A DNA stretch of 64,000 nucleotides from contig NZ_BLAD01000036.1 in assembly GCF_009687845.1 (NCBI RefSeq), forward strand, positions 1 through 64,000. Direction: 5' to 3'. The DNA comes from Acrocarpospora corrugata (GTDB lineage Bacteria > Actinomycetota > Actinomycetes > Streptosporangiales > Streptosporangiaceae). Below, in pieces: positions 32,191 through 40,763 of the stretch. Both the position numbers and the translations under genes were made by a program. Below the pieces are notes generated by a model. It ran no database searches. It was not told where the DNA came from and was given only the letters and a program-made list of their open reading frames with translations. How positions within the stretch are numbered: the stretch's first letter is position 1; every line of letters begins with the position of its first letter.

Positions 32191-33264
32191 TCACCAAGTA
32201 CGGCTGCCGCAGGGCCCGCCGTCCATGGCCACCAGCTCGCCGTTGGGCAGATCGAGCTCCACCGTGGCCAGCGTGATGTGGTCGTCGTCGTGGCCGGGCG
32301 CGGTGTGGTGGCAGACCCCGCCGGCGTGCCGGGACATGACCTCGCGGACCCCGTCCGCGTCCGGTTTGGCGGTCTGGCCGCGCAGCCCGCGCCTGAGCAG
32401 GTCGCGCCGGATCAGCGTGCCGGGGTGCTGACGCGGAAAAGGGTCGTAGGGGGCCACTCTCGGGTCGAGGAAGTGGTTGGTGTGCACGAGCATGCCGTCG
32501 TCCTCGGGCGTGCTCCAGCCGGGGCCGCCCGGGTGCAGCTCGGCGGTGATCGCGGCCTTGCCCTCGGCCACGCCGTAGGAGACGAGGTTGAGCGAGGAGG
32601 AGGCCGACACGTCCGCGCTGGCCAGCAGGTAGGCGGCGGAGGTGACGGTGACGCACTCGTCCAGCACCCGGCGGGCGGCCACGTGCACCGGCAGCCCGAT
32701 GGTCTCCTGGACGCCGTCGTCCTCGTGGTGCAGCCGGGTGAACAGCAGCCCGAGCCCGGCCGAGTTGACACCGATCTTGCCGACCACGCCGTACTCGGTG
32801 AGGGTGTGCACGGTCTTGCCGTCCGGGTGCTCGATCGTCCAGACCAGCCAGCCCTCCGCCATCTCCCTGGTCCAGTCCCAGGTCTGTACGGCCACCGGCG
32901 CGCTGTCCGGATCCTCGCCCAGCAGCACGACGGCCGAGCACTCGCTCCGCGGCCGGCCGTCCAGCATGGCCAGGATCTCGGTCCGCGCGTTGATGGCGGC
33001 GATGTCGGTGACCGGGAGGTGCGCCCCCTCCGCGATGCCGGTGATCTCGTCGGCCAGTTCCGGCGCCCACGCCTCGATGGCCTTCAGTGCTTGGGTTCCG
33101 AGGTCCACGAGGTCGATGTTGGTCCCGCCATGGCGCTGGAACATGTCCCGGTAAATGCGCACATTTGTGGCTACCTGGGTGGCGTGGACCTGGCCGAACT
33201 CGTGGCCGCGATCGAAGGGGTCGTTATCTGAGGACGTGTAGGCGCGGATCACATCTCTCAGCAT
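32191..33264 (-). CDS. C45 family autoproteolytic acyltransferase/hydrolase (Ntn fold)
   Basis: A 357-aa protein of the isopenicillin-N acyltransferase/C45 family. The conserved RSECSAVVLLGED contains the Cys (residue 109) that becomes the N-terminal nucleophile after self-cleavage. Other family segments are VAVQTWDWTREMAEGWLVW, GVVGKIGVNSAGLGLLFTRLHHEDD and LVHTNHFLDPRVAPYDPF. Members cleave or transfer amide-linked acyl groups. Its position upstream of carbamate kinase and the ring-opening amidohydrolase on the same strand suggests it hydrolyses a linear ureide/amide intermediate or substrate of that pathway. That role is inference. Confidence 0.85.
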   Translation of the reverse strand: MLRDVIRAYTSSDNDPFDRGHEFGQVHATQVATNVRIYRDMFQRHGGTNIDLVDLGTQALKAIEAWAPELADEITGIAEGAHLPVTDIAAINARTEILAMLDGRPRSECSAVVLLGEDPDSAPVAVQTWDWTREMAEGWLVWTIEHPDGKTVHTLTEYGVVGKIGVNSAGLGLLFTRLHHEDDGVQETIGLPVHVAARRVLDECVTVTSAAYLLASADVSASSSLNLVSYGVAEGKAAITAELHPGGPGWSTPEDDGMLVHTNHFLDPRVAPYDPFPRQHPGTLIRRDLLRRGLRGQTAKPDADGVREVMSRHAGGVCHHTAPGHDDDHITLATVELDLPNGELVAMDGGPCGSRTW

Positions 33265-33320
33265 CCCATCTAGTTACATTCCGTACGGGCAGTGAAATGT
33301 GATCCTCATCACGATCAGAA

Positions 33321-34001
33321 TCAGCCGGTCATCTCGATCCAGGTGGCCCGGCTGGCGGCCACGAGCCGTCCGGAGGGCTCGTAGATGCCGGCGGAGGCGT
33401 GCAGTTTCCGGCGTTCCCTGCCCTCGGTCCTGGCCACGATCAGGTAGGTGGCGTCCGGGAAGATCGAGCCGTAGACCCGGCCCGTGAGGCGGCCGAGCAG
33501 GGCGGCGCCGCCGGAGGTGAGGTGGGCCCAGCCGGTCGGGCAGTCCAGCGCGCCCCACACGTGGCTCAGCGGCAGGGTGGCCGACCAGTCGGCCAGGGCG
33601 GGGTGAGCGTGCCAGAGCATGGCGACCTCGCCGGGGCGGCCGGTGGGCGCCGGGTGGATGCGCATGCCGTCGCCGGGTTCGCGATGGCCGCAGACGAAGC
33701 AACCGGGGAAGGGATGGTCGGCGGCGCCCGCGAAGGCGCCGCAGATCCGGCCGGGTTCTATGGCCGGCGGCGGGACCGGTGCGTCGTCCACCGGGCGGGC
33801 CTCGACCAGCAGGGTGTCCTCGTCGTACAGACGGACCAGGGCGGGGGTCTTCTCGATGCGGATGTCGGCGTCCAAGGGGGTGGGGGCGCGCAGCGTCACT
33901 TCGACGGTGCGTCCTGGCGGCAGGTAGCTCGCCGCCAGTCCGGCGACCCAGCCGCCGTTGGCCATGCCGTCGGGTCCGCGAAATCGTTCGGAAATCTTCA
34001 T
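33321..34001 (-). CDS. Acyl-CoA thioesterase-like hotdog-fold protein
   Basis: A 226-aa protein with two hotdog-like halves. The first includes GMANGGWVAGLAASYL and VTLRAPTPLDADIRIE. The second includes HPFPGCFVCGHREPGDGMRIHP, then DCPTGWAHLTSG and RLTGRVYGSIF, and ends ASAGIYEPSGRLVAASRATWIEM. The GCFVCG segment is typical of an actinobacterial thioesterase-superfamily group without characterised members. The gene is divergent from the methyltransferase gene and apparently alone in its unit. Substrate unknown. Confidence 0.72.
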   Translation of the reverse strand: MKISERFRGPDGMANGGWVAGLAASYLPPGRTVEVTLRAPTPLDADIRIEKTPALVRLYDEDTLLVEARPVDDAPVPPPAIEPGRICGAFAGAADHPFPGCFVCGHREPGDGMRIHPAPTGRPGEVAMLWHAHPALADWSATLPLSHVWGALDCPTGWAHLTSGGAALLGRLTGRVYGSIFPDATYLIVARTEGRERRKLHASAGIYEPSGRLVAASRATWIEMTG

Positions 34002-34171
34002 GCCACTCAGGTTCCCCCTTCCTCCTTTCAGCGCGCTTACACGGCGACTTCATCGCAAAACAGCGCCAACTTAGCGAATCCCCCTTGTTTTCCGGCGTGG
34101 AAGCGCTCCCACACCTCCTGCTATTGGCTAAGATCTCGGCAAATATCGCCACAGATTCGGGGGCCCCGCGC

Positions 34172-34960
34172 ATGACCACTCCGAAGATCGACACGTCGGT
34201 TCCGCATCCGGCCCGGGTGTACGACTACTGGCTCGGCGGCAAGGACAACTACGCCGCGGACCGCCAGGTGGCCGAGGCCGTCGTCGCCGCGACCCCGGGC
34301 GTGGTCGTCGGGGCCAGGGAGAACCGCGCCTTCCTCGGGCGGGCTGTCCGGTTCCTGGCCGAGCAGGGCATCGACCAGTTCCTCGACATCGGCACCGGGA
34401 TCCCGACCGCCGGGAACACGCACGAGGTGGCCCAGTCGGTCAATCCCGCCGCCCGGGTGGCGTACGTGGACAACGACACCATCGTGATGGTGCACGCGCG
34501 GGCGCTGCTGACCAGCACCCCGGAGGGCCGCACCACCTACATCGAGGCGGACCTGCGGGAGCCGCGGACGATCATCGACCACCCCGACGTGAACAAGGTC
34601 CTCGACTTCTCCCGGCCGGTGGCGGTGGTCATCATCGGGACCCTGATGCACATCAAGGACGAGGACGACCCGTGGGGCGCGGTCAAGCAGTTCACCGACG
34701 CGACCTGCCCCGGCAGCTACCTCGCCATCACCCACCTCACCGCCGACTTCGAGCCGGACGCGATGGGCACGCTGGCCAAGAACTACAACACCGGCCCGCT
34801 GCTGATGACCAACCGCACCGCCGAGGACGTCACCCGCTTCTTCGACGGCTTCGATCTGGTCGAGCCCGGCCTGGTGTGGGCATCGGAGTGGCGCCCCGAC
34901 AAGCCGATCCCCGCCGAGGCAGTGCGCGGCGGCTACGGCGCGGTCGGCAGGAAGCTCTAA
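34172..34960 (+). CDS. SAV2177-type SAM-dependent methyltransferase (DUF574)
   Basis: A 262-aa member of the actinobacteria-specific Methyltransf_19 family. The start ATG 34172 opens with TTPKIDTSVPHPARVYDYWL and then GGKDNYAADR, the invariant family N-terminus. Motif I is FLDIGTGIPTAGNTHEVAQ, with VAYVDNDTIVMVHARALL after it. Streptosporangiales and Streptomyces encode dozens of paralogues, often beside XRE/DUF397 pairs; the methyl acceptor is unknown. A second paralogue is at 42798-43640. Its stop codon overlaps the convergent ahpC stop. Confidence 0.92.
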   Translation: MTTPKIDTSVPHPARVYDYWLGGKDNYAADRQVAEAVVAATPGVVVGARENRAFLGRAVRFLAEQGIDQFLDIGTGIPTAGNTHEVAQSVNPAARVAYVDNDTIVMVHARALLTSTPEGRTTYIEADLREPRTIIDHPDVNKVLDFSRPVAVVIIGTLMHIKDEDDPWGAVKQFTDATCPGSYLAITHLTADFEPDAMGTLAKNYNTGPLLMTNRTAEDVTRFFDGFDLVEPGLVWASEWRPDKPIPAEAVRGGYGAVGRKL

Positions 34961-35508
34961 CCGGCCAGCAGCTTCTCCGGGTCCAGCCCGGCGTCGCCCC
35001 TGTTCCAGTTGCACGCGCACAGCTGCTCGGACTGGAGCGCGTCCAGCACGCGCAGGACCTCCTCGACGTTCCGGCCGACCGAGCCCGCCGTCACCATGGT
35101 GAAGCGGATCTCGTTGTTCGGGTCGACGATGAAGGTGGCGCGCTGGGCGACGCCGTCCTCCCCGAGGATGCCGAGGGCCTCCGACAGCTCCCGCTTGAGG
35201 TCGGAGAGCATCGGGAACGGCAGATCCCGCAGGTCGGGGTGGTCCTTGCGCCAGGCGTGGTGGACGAACTCGGAGTCGGTCGAGACGCCGAGCACCTGCG
35301 CGTCCCGGTCGGCGAACTCGCCGTTCAACCGGCCGAACTCGGCGATCTCGGTCGGGCAGACAAAGGTGAAGTCCTTCGGCCAGAAGAACACGATCCGCCA
35401 GCGGCCCTCGTAGGTCTTGTGGTCGATGGCGGCGAACGCCTCGTCGGCGTCGAGCGCCACGCAGGCGGTCAGGTCATACTCGGGGAAACGGTCACCGACA
35501 GTAAGCAA
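34957..35508 (-). CDS. ahpC: Alkyl hydroperoxide reductase AhpC-type peroxiredoxin
   Basis: A 183-aa 2-Cys peroxiredoxin closely resembling mycobacterial AhpC. The start is the TTG at 35508, six bases after AAGGAG. The peroxidatic Cys51 is in FFWPKDFTFVCPTEIAEF and the resolving pair Cys164/Cys166 is in SEQLCACNWNRGD. It detoxifies peroxides and peroxynitrite in the cytosol. The usual neighbours ahpD and oxyR are absent from this locus, so the reductant is probably thioredoxin- or AhpD-linked from elsewhere. Confidence 0.95.
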   Translation of the reverse strand: MLTVGDRFPEYDLTACVALDADEAFAAIDHKTYEGRWRIVFFWPKDFTFVCPTEIAEFGRLNGEFADRDAQVLGVSTDSEFVHHAWRKDHPDLRDLPFPMLSDLKRELSEALGILGEDGVAQRATFIVDPNNEIRFTMVTAGSVGRNVEEVLRVLDALQSEQLCACNWNRGDAGLDPEKLLAG

Positions 35509-35567
35509 GCCGATCTCCTTAGTGAGGATGCGGTGCGAGCATAGACGCCCGCGGCCGATCCGGGAAA

Positions 35568-36707
35568 TCAGCCGAGCCGGCTCAGCCGCGCGATGGCCTC
35601 GTCGATGACCGCGTCCTTCTTGCAGAAGGCGAATCGCACGTAATGGCGGCCCATTTCGGGTTCGTCGTAGAAGACCTGGGTCGGGATGGCGACGACTCCG
35701 GCGAGTTCCGGCAGGCGGCGGGTCAGGTCCAGGCCGTCGGCGAAGCCGAGCGGGCGGATGTCGGTCTGCACGAAATAGGTGCCGGACGGGCGGAGCACCT
35801 CGAATCCGGCGGCGGCCAGGCCGGCCATCAGACGGTCGCGCTTGCCCTGGAGCGCGCCCCTGAGCGTGCCCACCCAGTCGAGTTCGTGCCGCAGCGCGTA
35901 CGCCACCGCGAGCTGCCAGGGCGCGGCGGCGGTGAAGGTCAGGAACTGCTTCACCGTCTGAATCGCCCGGATCAGCTCGGGCGCGGCGCAGATCCAGCCG
36001 GTCTTCCAGCCGGTGACGGAGAAGGTCTTCCCGGCCGAGGAGATCGTCACGGTCCGCTCCCGCATGCCGGGCAGGGTGGCCAGCGGCACGTGCGGGATGT
36101 CGTCGAAGGTGAGGTGCTCGTAGACCTCGTCGGTGATCGCGATCAGGTCGTGCTCCCGGCACAGTGCGGCGATGGCCGCCAGCTCGGCCGGGGTGAACAC
36201 GGTCCCGGTGGGGTTGTGCGGGGAGTTGACCAGGATCGCCCGGGTCTTCGGGGTCACCGCCGACCGCAGCTCCGCGGGGTCGAACGCGAACCGGCCCGCC
36301 TCCACCCGAAGCGGTACGGCCCTGCGCACCGCCCCGGCCATCGCGATCGCCGCCGGATACGAGTCGTAGTACGGCTCGAAGACGATCACTTCGCTGCCCG
36401 GCTCGCAGAGCGCCAGCACGCTGGCGGTGATCGCCTCGGTGGCCCCCACGGTGACCAGGATCTCGCTGTCGGGGTCGTAGGCCAGGCCGTACCGGACCTT
36501 CTGGTGGTCGGCGATGGCCTGCCGGAGTTCCGACACGCCCGGCCCCGGCGGGTACTGGTTGAGGCCGCCCCTGATCGCCTCGACGGCGCGGTCTAGCATG
36601 GCGGGAGGCCCGTCCTCGTCCGGGAATCCCTGGCCCAGGTTGATCGCACCGGTTCGCACGGCCAATGCCGTCATCTCGGCGAAAACGGTTGTACCGAATT
36701 CCCGCAT
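35568..36707 (-). CDS. PLP-dependent aminotransferase, class I/II (DapC/kynurenine aminotransferase-like)
   Basis: About 379 aa from ATG 36707; a GTG at 36728 would add seven residues. Fold-type I aminotransferase features are GAINLGQGFPDEDGPPAML, the PLP site with NSPHNPTGTVF and ITDEVYEHLTFDD, the Schiff-base Lys in TISSAGKTFSVTGWKTGW, and the closing HYVRFAFCKKDAVIDEAIARL. The subgroup includes N-succinyldiaminopimelate and methionine/kynurenine aminotransferases, so the amino donor is not certain. It is divergent from the DUF418 gene with under 40 bp between starts. Confidence 0.88.
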   Translation of the reverse strand: MREFGTTVFAEMTALAVRTGAINLGQGFPDEDGPPAMLDRAVEAIRGGLNQYPPGPGVSELRQAIADHQKVRYGLAYDPDSEILVTVGATEAITASVLALCEPGSEVIVFEPYYDSYPAAIAMAGAVRRAVPLRVEAGRFAFDPAELRSAVTPKTRAILVNSPHNPTGTVFTPAELAAIAALCREHDLIAITDEVYEHLTFDDIPHVPLATLPGMRERTVTISSAGKTFSVTGWKTGWICAAPELIRAIQTVKQFLTFTAAAPWQLAVAYALRHELDWVGTLRGALQGKRDRLMAGLAAAGFEVLRPSGTYFVQTDIRPLGFADGLDLTRRLPELAGVVAIPTQVFYDEPEMGRHYVRFAFCKKDAVIDEAIARLSRLG

Positions 36708-36744
36708 CCGTCCCACAAGCACGATCACAACTTACTCTGGTCGG

Positions 36745-37644
36745 ATGGCCACCCGAATTCGTGAGCTTGACGCGCTCCGCGGTTTCGCGATCTGCGGGAT
36801 CATGCTGGTCAACACCTGGCAGCATTCCCCCCGCCCGCCCGAACTCGACTGGGCGATGTCGAACATCGTGCAGGGCCGGTTCTATCCGATCTTCTCCTTC
36901 CTGTTCGGGATGAGCTTCGCGCTGTTCGTGCGGGCGCACCCGAACCGGCTGATCATGCTGCGGCGGCTCGCCGTGCTGGCGCTGTTCGGCGCGGCGCACT
37001 GGGTGTTCAATCCGGGCGAAGTGCTGGTGCCGTACGCCATCTTCGGGGCGATCGCCCTGGTTCCGGCGAGCTACCTGCCGCGGCTGGCGCAGCTGCCGCT
37101 GGGGATCGCGGTCACCCTGGTGTCGCTGGTCACCGGCGATCCGTGGACGCTCATCGCCGGGCTGTTCCTGCTCGGCCTGGCCGTGGTGGAGTTCGACGCG
37201 GTCCGGCCGAACGTGGTGTTCTTCCTGGTCTGCGCGGCCCTGGCGGCGCTGTTCGCCTGGGCGGACGTGAGCTACCTGGCGGCGTGCGTGTTCGGGGCGG
37301 CGGCCTACGCGAGCGCGTTCCTGCTGCTGCGTCCCCGGGTGTTCGAGCCGCTGGGCAAGATCGCGCTGACCGCGTACCTGTCCAGCACGGCCGTGATCCT
37401 GCTGGCGCGCCCGCAGACGGCGGCCGGCATCATCATCGTGACCGTGGCCACGCTGGCCGTGCAGTGGGTGTTCGCCTACTGGTGGCTGGCCCGGTTCCGG
37501 TATGGGCCGCTTGAGTGGATCTGGCGGTGCCTGACCTGGTGGGAACTGGTCCCGAACGGGCACACTCAGGCACGTGACCCGCGTAGCGCTCTGCCAGATC
37601 TCGATCGACCACGACCCCAAGACCAATCTGGAGTCTGTACGTGA
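36745..37644 (+). CDS. DUF418-like integral membrane protein
   Basis: A 299-aa multi-pass protein, starting at ATG 36745. It begins RIRELDALRGFAICGIMLVNT, the signature of DUF418/heparan-acetyltransferase-like proteins, and has about eight hydrophobic helices. The C-terminal DUF418 box is GKIALTAYLSSTAVILLAR with VQWVFAYWWLARFRYGPLEWIWR and the W-rich end LTWWE. It is shorter than the usual ~380-400 aa, lacking some middle helices. The family's function is unproven, possibly acyl-group transfer across the membrane. Its last 71 bp overlap the following nitrilase-family gene in another frame. Confidence 0.82.
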   Translation: MATRIRELDALRGFAICGIMLVNTWQHSPRPPELDWAMSNIVQGRFYPIFSFLFGMSFALFVRAHPNRLIMLRRLAVLALFGAAHWVFNPGEVLVPYAIFGAIALVPASYLPRLAQLPLGIAVTLVSLVTGDPWTLIAGLFLLGLAVVEFDAVRPNVVFFLVCAALAALFAWADVSYLAACVFGAAAYASAFLLLRPRVFEPLGKIALTAYLSSTAVILLARPQTAAGIIIVTVATLAVQWVFAYWWLARFRYGPLEWIWRCLTWWELVPNGHTQARDPRSALPDLDRPRPQDQSGVCT

Positions 37645-38353
37645 CGCCCTGGCGTCAGCCCCGGAAGCCGACCTGGCCGTCTTCCCCGAAGCCACGCTGA
37701 CCCGGTTCGGCCGGGGCATCCTGGACCGGGCCGAGCCGCTGGACGGCCCGTTCGTGCACGGGCTCAGGGAAGCCGCCAGGGACGCCGGCACCGCGCTGAT
37801 CGCGGGCACCTTCGAACCGGCCGGGGCGCGGGTGCGCAACACGGCGGTGGCAATCGACGCCAACGGCGAACTGGTCGCCGCCTACCGGAAGATCCACCTG
37901 TTCGACTCCTTCGGCGCCCGCGAATCCGACGTGGTGGAGCCCGGCGACGGCCCGGTGGTGGTGGAGCTCGGCGGCCTCCGGGTGGGGCTGATCACCTGCT
38001 ACGACCTGCGCTTCCCCGAACTCGCGCGGGCCCTGGTGGACCGGGGCGCGGAGGCGTTCGCGGTGATCGCCGCGTGGGCGAACGGGCCGTTCAAGGAAGA
38101 GCACTGGGTGACGCTCAACCGGGCCCGCGCGATCGAGAACACGATGTGGACGATCGCGGTCGGGCAGCCCCCGCACGAGGACGGCTGGGGCGTCGGCCGG
38201 AGCCTGCTCATCGACCCGCTCGGCGTGACCGCGCACGATCTCGGGCCTGCCGCCGGCGTCCGGACCGGAAAGATCGACAAGGTACGGACGGAAAGTGTGC
38301 GTAAGACCCTTCCGTCCCTTGAACATCGCAGACTTGGGGTCACTGGATCGTAA
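37574..38353 (+). CDS. Carbon-nitrogen hydrolase (nitrilase superfamily)
   Basis: A 259-aa amidase of the omega-amidase/Nit-like branch. The catalytic triad is visible: Glu in AVFPEATLTRFG, Lys in VAAYRKIHLFDSFG and Cys in GLITCYDLRFPELAR. GTG 37574 starts inside the end of the DUF418 gene (71-bp overlap), so the two are translationally linked. The substrate is unknown; such enzymes hydrolyse omega-amides or deaminated glutathione. The hypothetical pair 38364/38819 follows after 10 bp. Confidence 0.9.
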   Translation: MTRVALCQISIDHDPKTNLESVRDALASAPEADLAVFPEATLTRFGRGILDRAEPLDGPFVHGLREAARDAGTALIAGTFEPAGARVRNTAVAIDANGELVAAYRKIHLFDSFGARESDVVEPGDGPVVVELGGLRVGLITCYDLRFPELARALVDRGAEAFAVIAAWANGPFKEEHWVTLNRARAIENTMWTIAVGQPPHEDGWGVGRSLLIDPLGVTAHDLGPAAGVRTGKIDKVRTESVRKTLPSLEHRRLGVTGS

Positions 38354-38363
38354 ACTAATCGTC

Positions 38364-38822
38364 ATGAGCGAGCCTGGGAACAGCACGTGGATGCAGAAGG
38401 TGATCCCGCCGCGTCTGCTCGTGCCGTACCTGGCGGGCAAGCGGACGATCATCTCGGGGTATGTCTACCGGGTCCAGGACTGCGAACGGCTGACCTCCCC
38501 GCGCGCCATCGTGGACGCCCTCGACCTGACCTTCGAGGGCTCCGAGCTGACCTCCGCCGTGCCCGAGCTCTACCTCATGCGCTGGGTGGCCCGCGATATC
38601 GACACCTACGTCGTTCCGTACGGATCGCACATGGGTGGTGACTGGAACGATTCACCCCCATTCGCCGGGAACGGCTTCACCGCCTCACGGGAGCATGTCG
38701 TGCCGCAGTTCCACACGATGCCGATGCCGATCCCGGCGGGCGCCGAGATCGTGCACATCACCAAAGCCGGGGAACGGCCGTTCGCGGCCTTCGACGGCCT
38801 CTCCTGGCGGCCGGCGGCATGA
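38364..38822 (+). CDS. Uncharacterised protein
   Basis: A 152-aa protein from ATG 38364, with no signal peptide and no membrane segment. It starts TWMQKVIPPRLLVPYLAGKRTIISGYVYRV and has a mid-region DLTFEGSELTSAVPELYLMRWVARDIDTYVVPYG that looks like a beta-sandwich. Several Trp, Tyr and His are scattered through it. No family is recognised. Its stop overlaps the next gene's ATG by 4 bp (ATGA), so the two products are made together and may form a complex. It also follows the nitrilase-family gene by only 10 bp. Confidence 0.7.
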   Translation: MSEPGNSTWMQKVIPPRLLVPYLAGKRTIISGYVYRVQDCERLTSPRAIVDALDLTFEGSELTSAVPELYLMRWVARDIDTYVVPYGSHMGGDWNDSPPFAGNGFTASREHVVPQFHTMPMPIPAGAEIVHITKAGERPFAAFDGLSWRPAA

Positions 38823-39235
38823 CCGACAACGACCTCGAACCGGCCGGTCTGGGCTTCGTCGCCCGGTACCGCGCGCAGACCTATCCCGCGGCCATCGGCC
38901 CAGGCGGGGACGACGTGGTGCTGTTCAGCGAGACGCCCGCGGAGGGCTTCGAGCGCGGGCGCGGCTACTGGCGGCTGGCGGTCAACGTCAAGGACCTGGA
39001 GCAGCTGACGCTGCTGCGCACGGTGGGCGCCTTCGGCGGCGAGCCCTGCCTGGTCCTGGACGAGGACGAGAGCGCGGAGAACGGCGGCCTGCACATCGCC
39101 TACACCGGGCACAGCGGCATCAAGGCGGAGGCCCTCGGCTACTGGCTGGTGGATCACGGCGCGTACGAGGTGGTCGTGCCCAGGGACGAGGTGCAGGCCA
39201 TCCGGGTGGAGCGCATCTCCATCCCGTGCGGCTGA
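38819..39235 (+). CDS. Uncharacterised protein, translationally coupled to the gene before it
   Basis: A 138-aa acidic protein with no signal or membrane segment. ATG 38819 overlaps the upstream stop by 4 bp. It contains DDVVLFSETPAEGFERGRGYWRLAVNVKDLEQLTLLRT and GGLHIAYTGHSGIKAEALGYWLVDHGAYEVVVPRDEVQAIRVE, which look like an alternating strand/helix fold. I do not recognise the family. The location at the end of a DUF418/nitrilase/hypothetical run suggests a shared but unknown task. Confidence 0.7.
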   Translation: MTDNDLEPAGLGFVARYRAQTYPAAIGPGGDDVVLFSETPAEGFERGRGYWRLAVNVKDLEQLTLLRTVGAFGGEPCLVLDEDESAENGGLHIAYTGHSGIKAEALGYWLVDHGAYEVVVPRDEVQAIRVERISIPCG

Positions 39236-39239
39236 ACCG

Positions 39240-40763
39240 CTACGGCGAGCCGAGGTTCCGGTAACGGGCGAGGCGGATCGCGAGCCGGTCAGCCGGGTCC
39301 TGCGCGAGCAGGCCGGTGATCTCGTACTCCAGCGTCCTGGCCACCCGTTCGCAGAACGCCTGCTGCTCGTAGGCGGCGTCGGGCGACTCGGGGATGATCC
39401 GGTCCACGATGCCGTCCCGCTTCAGATCCATCGCGCGCACGCCCTGGGCCTGGGCGATCTCCGGGGCGAAGTCGACCGTGCGGTAGAGGATCGCGGACGC
39501 GCCCTCCGGCGGCAGCGGGGAGAGCCAGGCGTGCTGGGCGCAGAGCACCCGGTCCGCCGGCAGCAGGGCCAGCGCGGCGCCGCCCGCGCCTTCGCCGAGC
39601 AGCAGGCAGACCGTGGGCGCGTCCAGCATGACCAGGTCGGCCAGGGATCGGGCGATCTCCCCGGCCAGGCCGCCCTCCTCGGCCGCCTTCGACAGCGCGG
39701 CCCCGGCGGTGTCGATCACCGTGACCAGCGGCAGGCCGAGTTCGGCGGCCAGGTGCATGCCCCGCCGCGCCACCCGCAGCCCCGCCGGGCCGAGCGGCCC
39801 GCCCGCCCGCTGGCTGCGCCGGTCCTGCCCGAGCACGACGGCGGGCGCGCTCCCGAATCTGGCCAGCGCCAGCAGCAGCCCCGGGTCGTTCTCCCCCGCG
39901 CCGGTGCCGTGCAGCGGCGTGACGTCCGTCGCGGCGCATCTGAGCAGGGTACGGACGCCCGGCCGGTCGTCCCGCCGGGAGCTCATGATCGCCTGCCAGG
40001 CCCCGACGTCGGCGCGCGATTCCTCCGGTTCCGGCAGGATCCCGTCGCGTTCGGACGGGCAGAGGACCGCCAGCGCGCGGATGGCGATCTCCCGGGCGTC
40101 GGCCGCCGACACGACCGCGTCGACCAGACCGTGGGCGAACAGGTTCTCCGCGACCTGTACGCCTTCGGGGAACGGATAGCCGTACAGCGACTCGAAGACC
40201 CGCGGCCCGAGGAAACCGATCATCGCGCCCGGTTCCGCGGCGGTGACGTGGCCGAGCGAACCCCAGGAGGCGAGCACGCCCCCCGTCGTGGGGTGCCGGA
40301 GATACACGACATAGGGCAGCCGCGCCGCCCGGTGCGCCGACACGGCGGTGGTGATCTTGACCATCTGGATGAACGCGAGCGCCCCCTCCTGCATCCGGGT
40401 GCCCCCGCTGGCCGGAGCCGCGAGCAGCGGCAGCCGTTCCGCGGTCGCCCGCTCGATCGCCCGGACCAGCCGATCCGCCGCCGCGACCCCGATCGAGCCG
40501 GCCAGGAAGGAGAACTCGCACGCCACCACCGCGACCCGCCGCCCGCCGAGCAGGCCGGCGCCGGTGATCACCGCCTCGTCGTAGCCGGTCTTGGCCCTCG
40601 CCCCGGCCAGCTCCTCCGCGTATTCGGAGCCCGGCGGCGCGGTGTCGGTCGGCGGCTCGTCCCAGGAGGTCCAGGTCCCGGGGTCGAGCACGGCGGCGAT
40701 CAGCGCGCGGGCGTCGGGCCGCGCGACTCGCTGAGTCTCTTTGTCCGGATGCCGGTTGATCAC
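39240..40763 (-). CDS. Fused acetyl-CoA carboxylase carboxyltransferase (AccD-AccA-like)
   Basis: A 507-aa protein. The N-terminal half is AccD-like: TGYDEAVITGAGLLGGRRVAVVACEFSFLAGSIG, then PLLAAPASGGTRMQEGALAFIQM. The C-terminal half is AccA-like: GLPLVTVIDTAGAALSKAAEEGGLAGEIARSLADL, then LGEGAGGAALALLPADRVLC. Together they form the complete carboxyl-transfer site that moves CO2 from biotin to an acyl-CoA. The AccD zinc-ribbon Cys are absent. No biotin carboxylase or biotin carrier gene is adjacent. The ATG overlaps the CaiB gene's stop, so the pair works on acyl-CoAs (inference). The specific acyl-CoA is unknown. Confidence 0.85.
   Translation of the reverse strand: MINRHPDKETQRVARPDARALIAAVLDPGTWTSWDEPPTDTAPPGSEYAEELAGARAKTGYDEAVITGAGLLGGRRVAVVACEFSFLAGSIGVAAADRLVRAIERATAERLPLLAAPASGGTRMQEGALAFIQMVKITTAVSAHRAARLPYVVYLRHPTTGGVLASWGSLGHVTAAEPGAMIGFLGPRVFESLYGYPFPEGVQVAENLFAHGLVDAVVSAADAREIAIRALAVLCPSERDGILPEPEESRADVGAWQAIMSSRRDDRPGVRTLLRCAATDVTPLHGTGAGENDPGLLLALARFGSAPAVVLGQDRRSQRAGGPLGPAGLRVARRGMHLAAELGLPLVTVIDTAGAALSKAAEEGGLAGEIARSLADLVMLDAPTVCLLLGEGAGGAALALLPADRVLCAQHAWLSPLPPEGASAILYRTVDFAPEIAQAQGVRAMDLKRDGIVDRIIPESPDAAYEQQAFCERVARTLEYEITGLLAQDPADRLAIRLARYRNLGSP

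Noticed and set aside
34957-37863. 968-codon minus-strand frame ending in AhpC
   Set aside because: Only the last 183 codons match AhpC. The upstream part is an off-frame shadow of the aminotransferase and DUF418 genes, so it is not a fusion protein.
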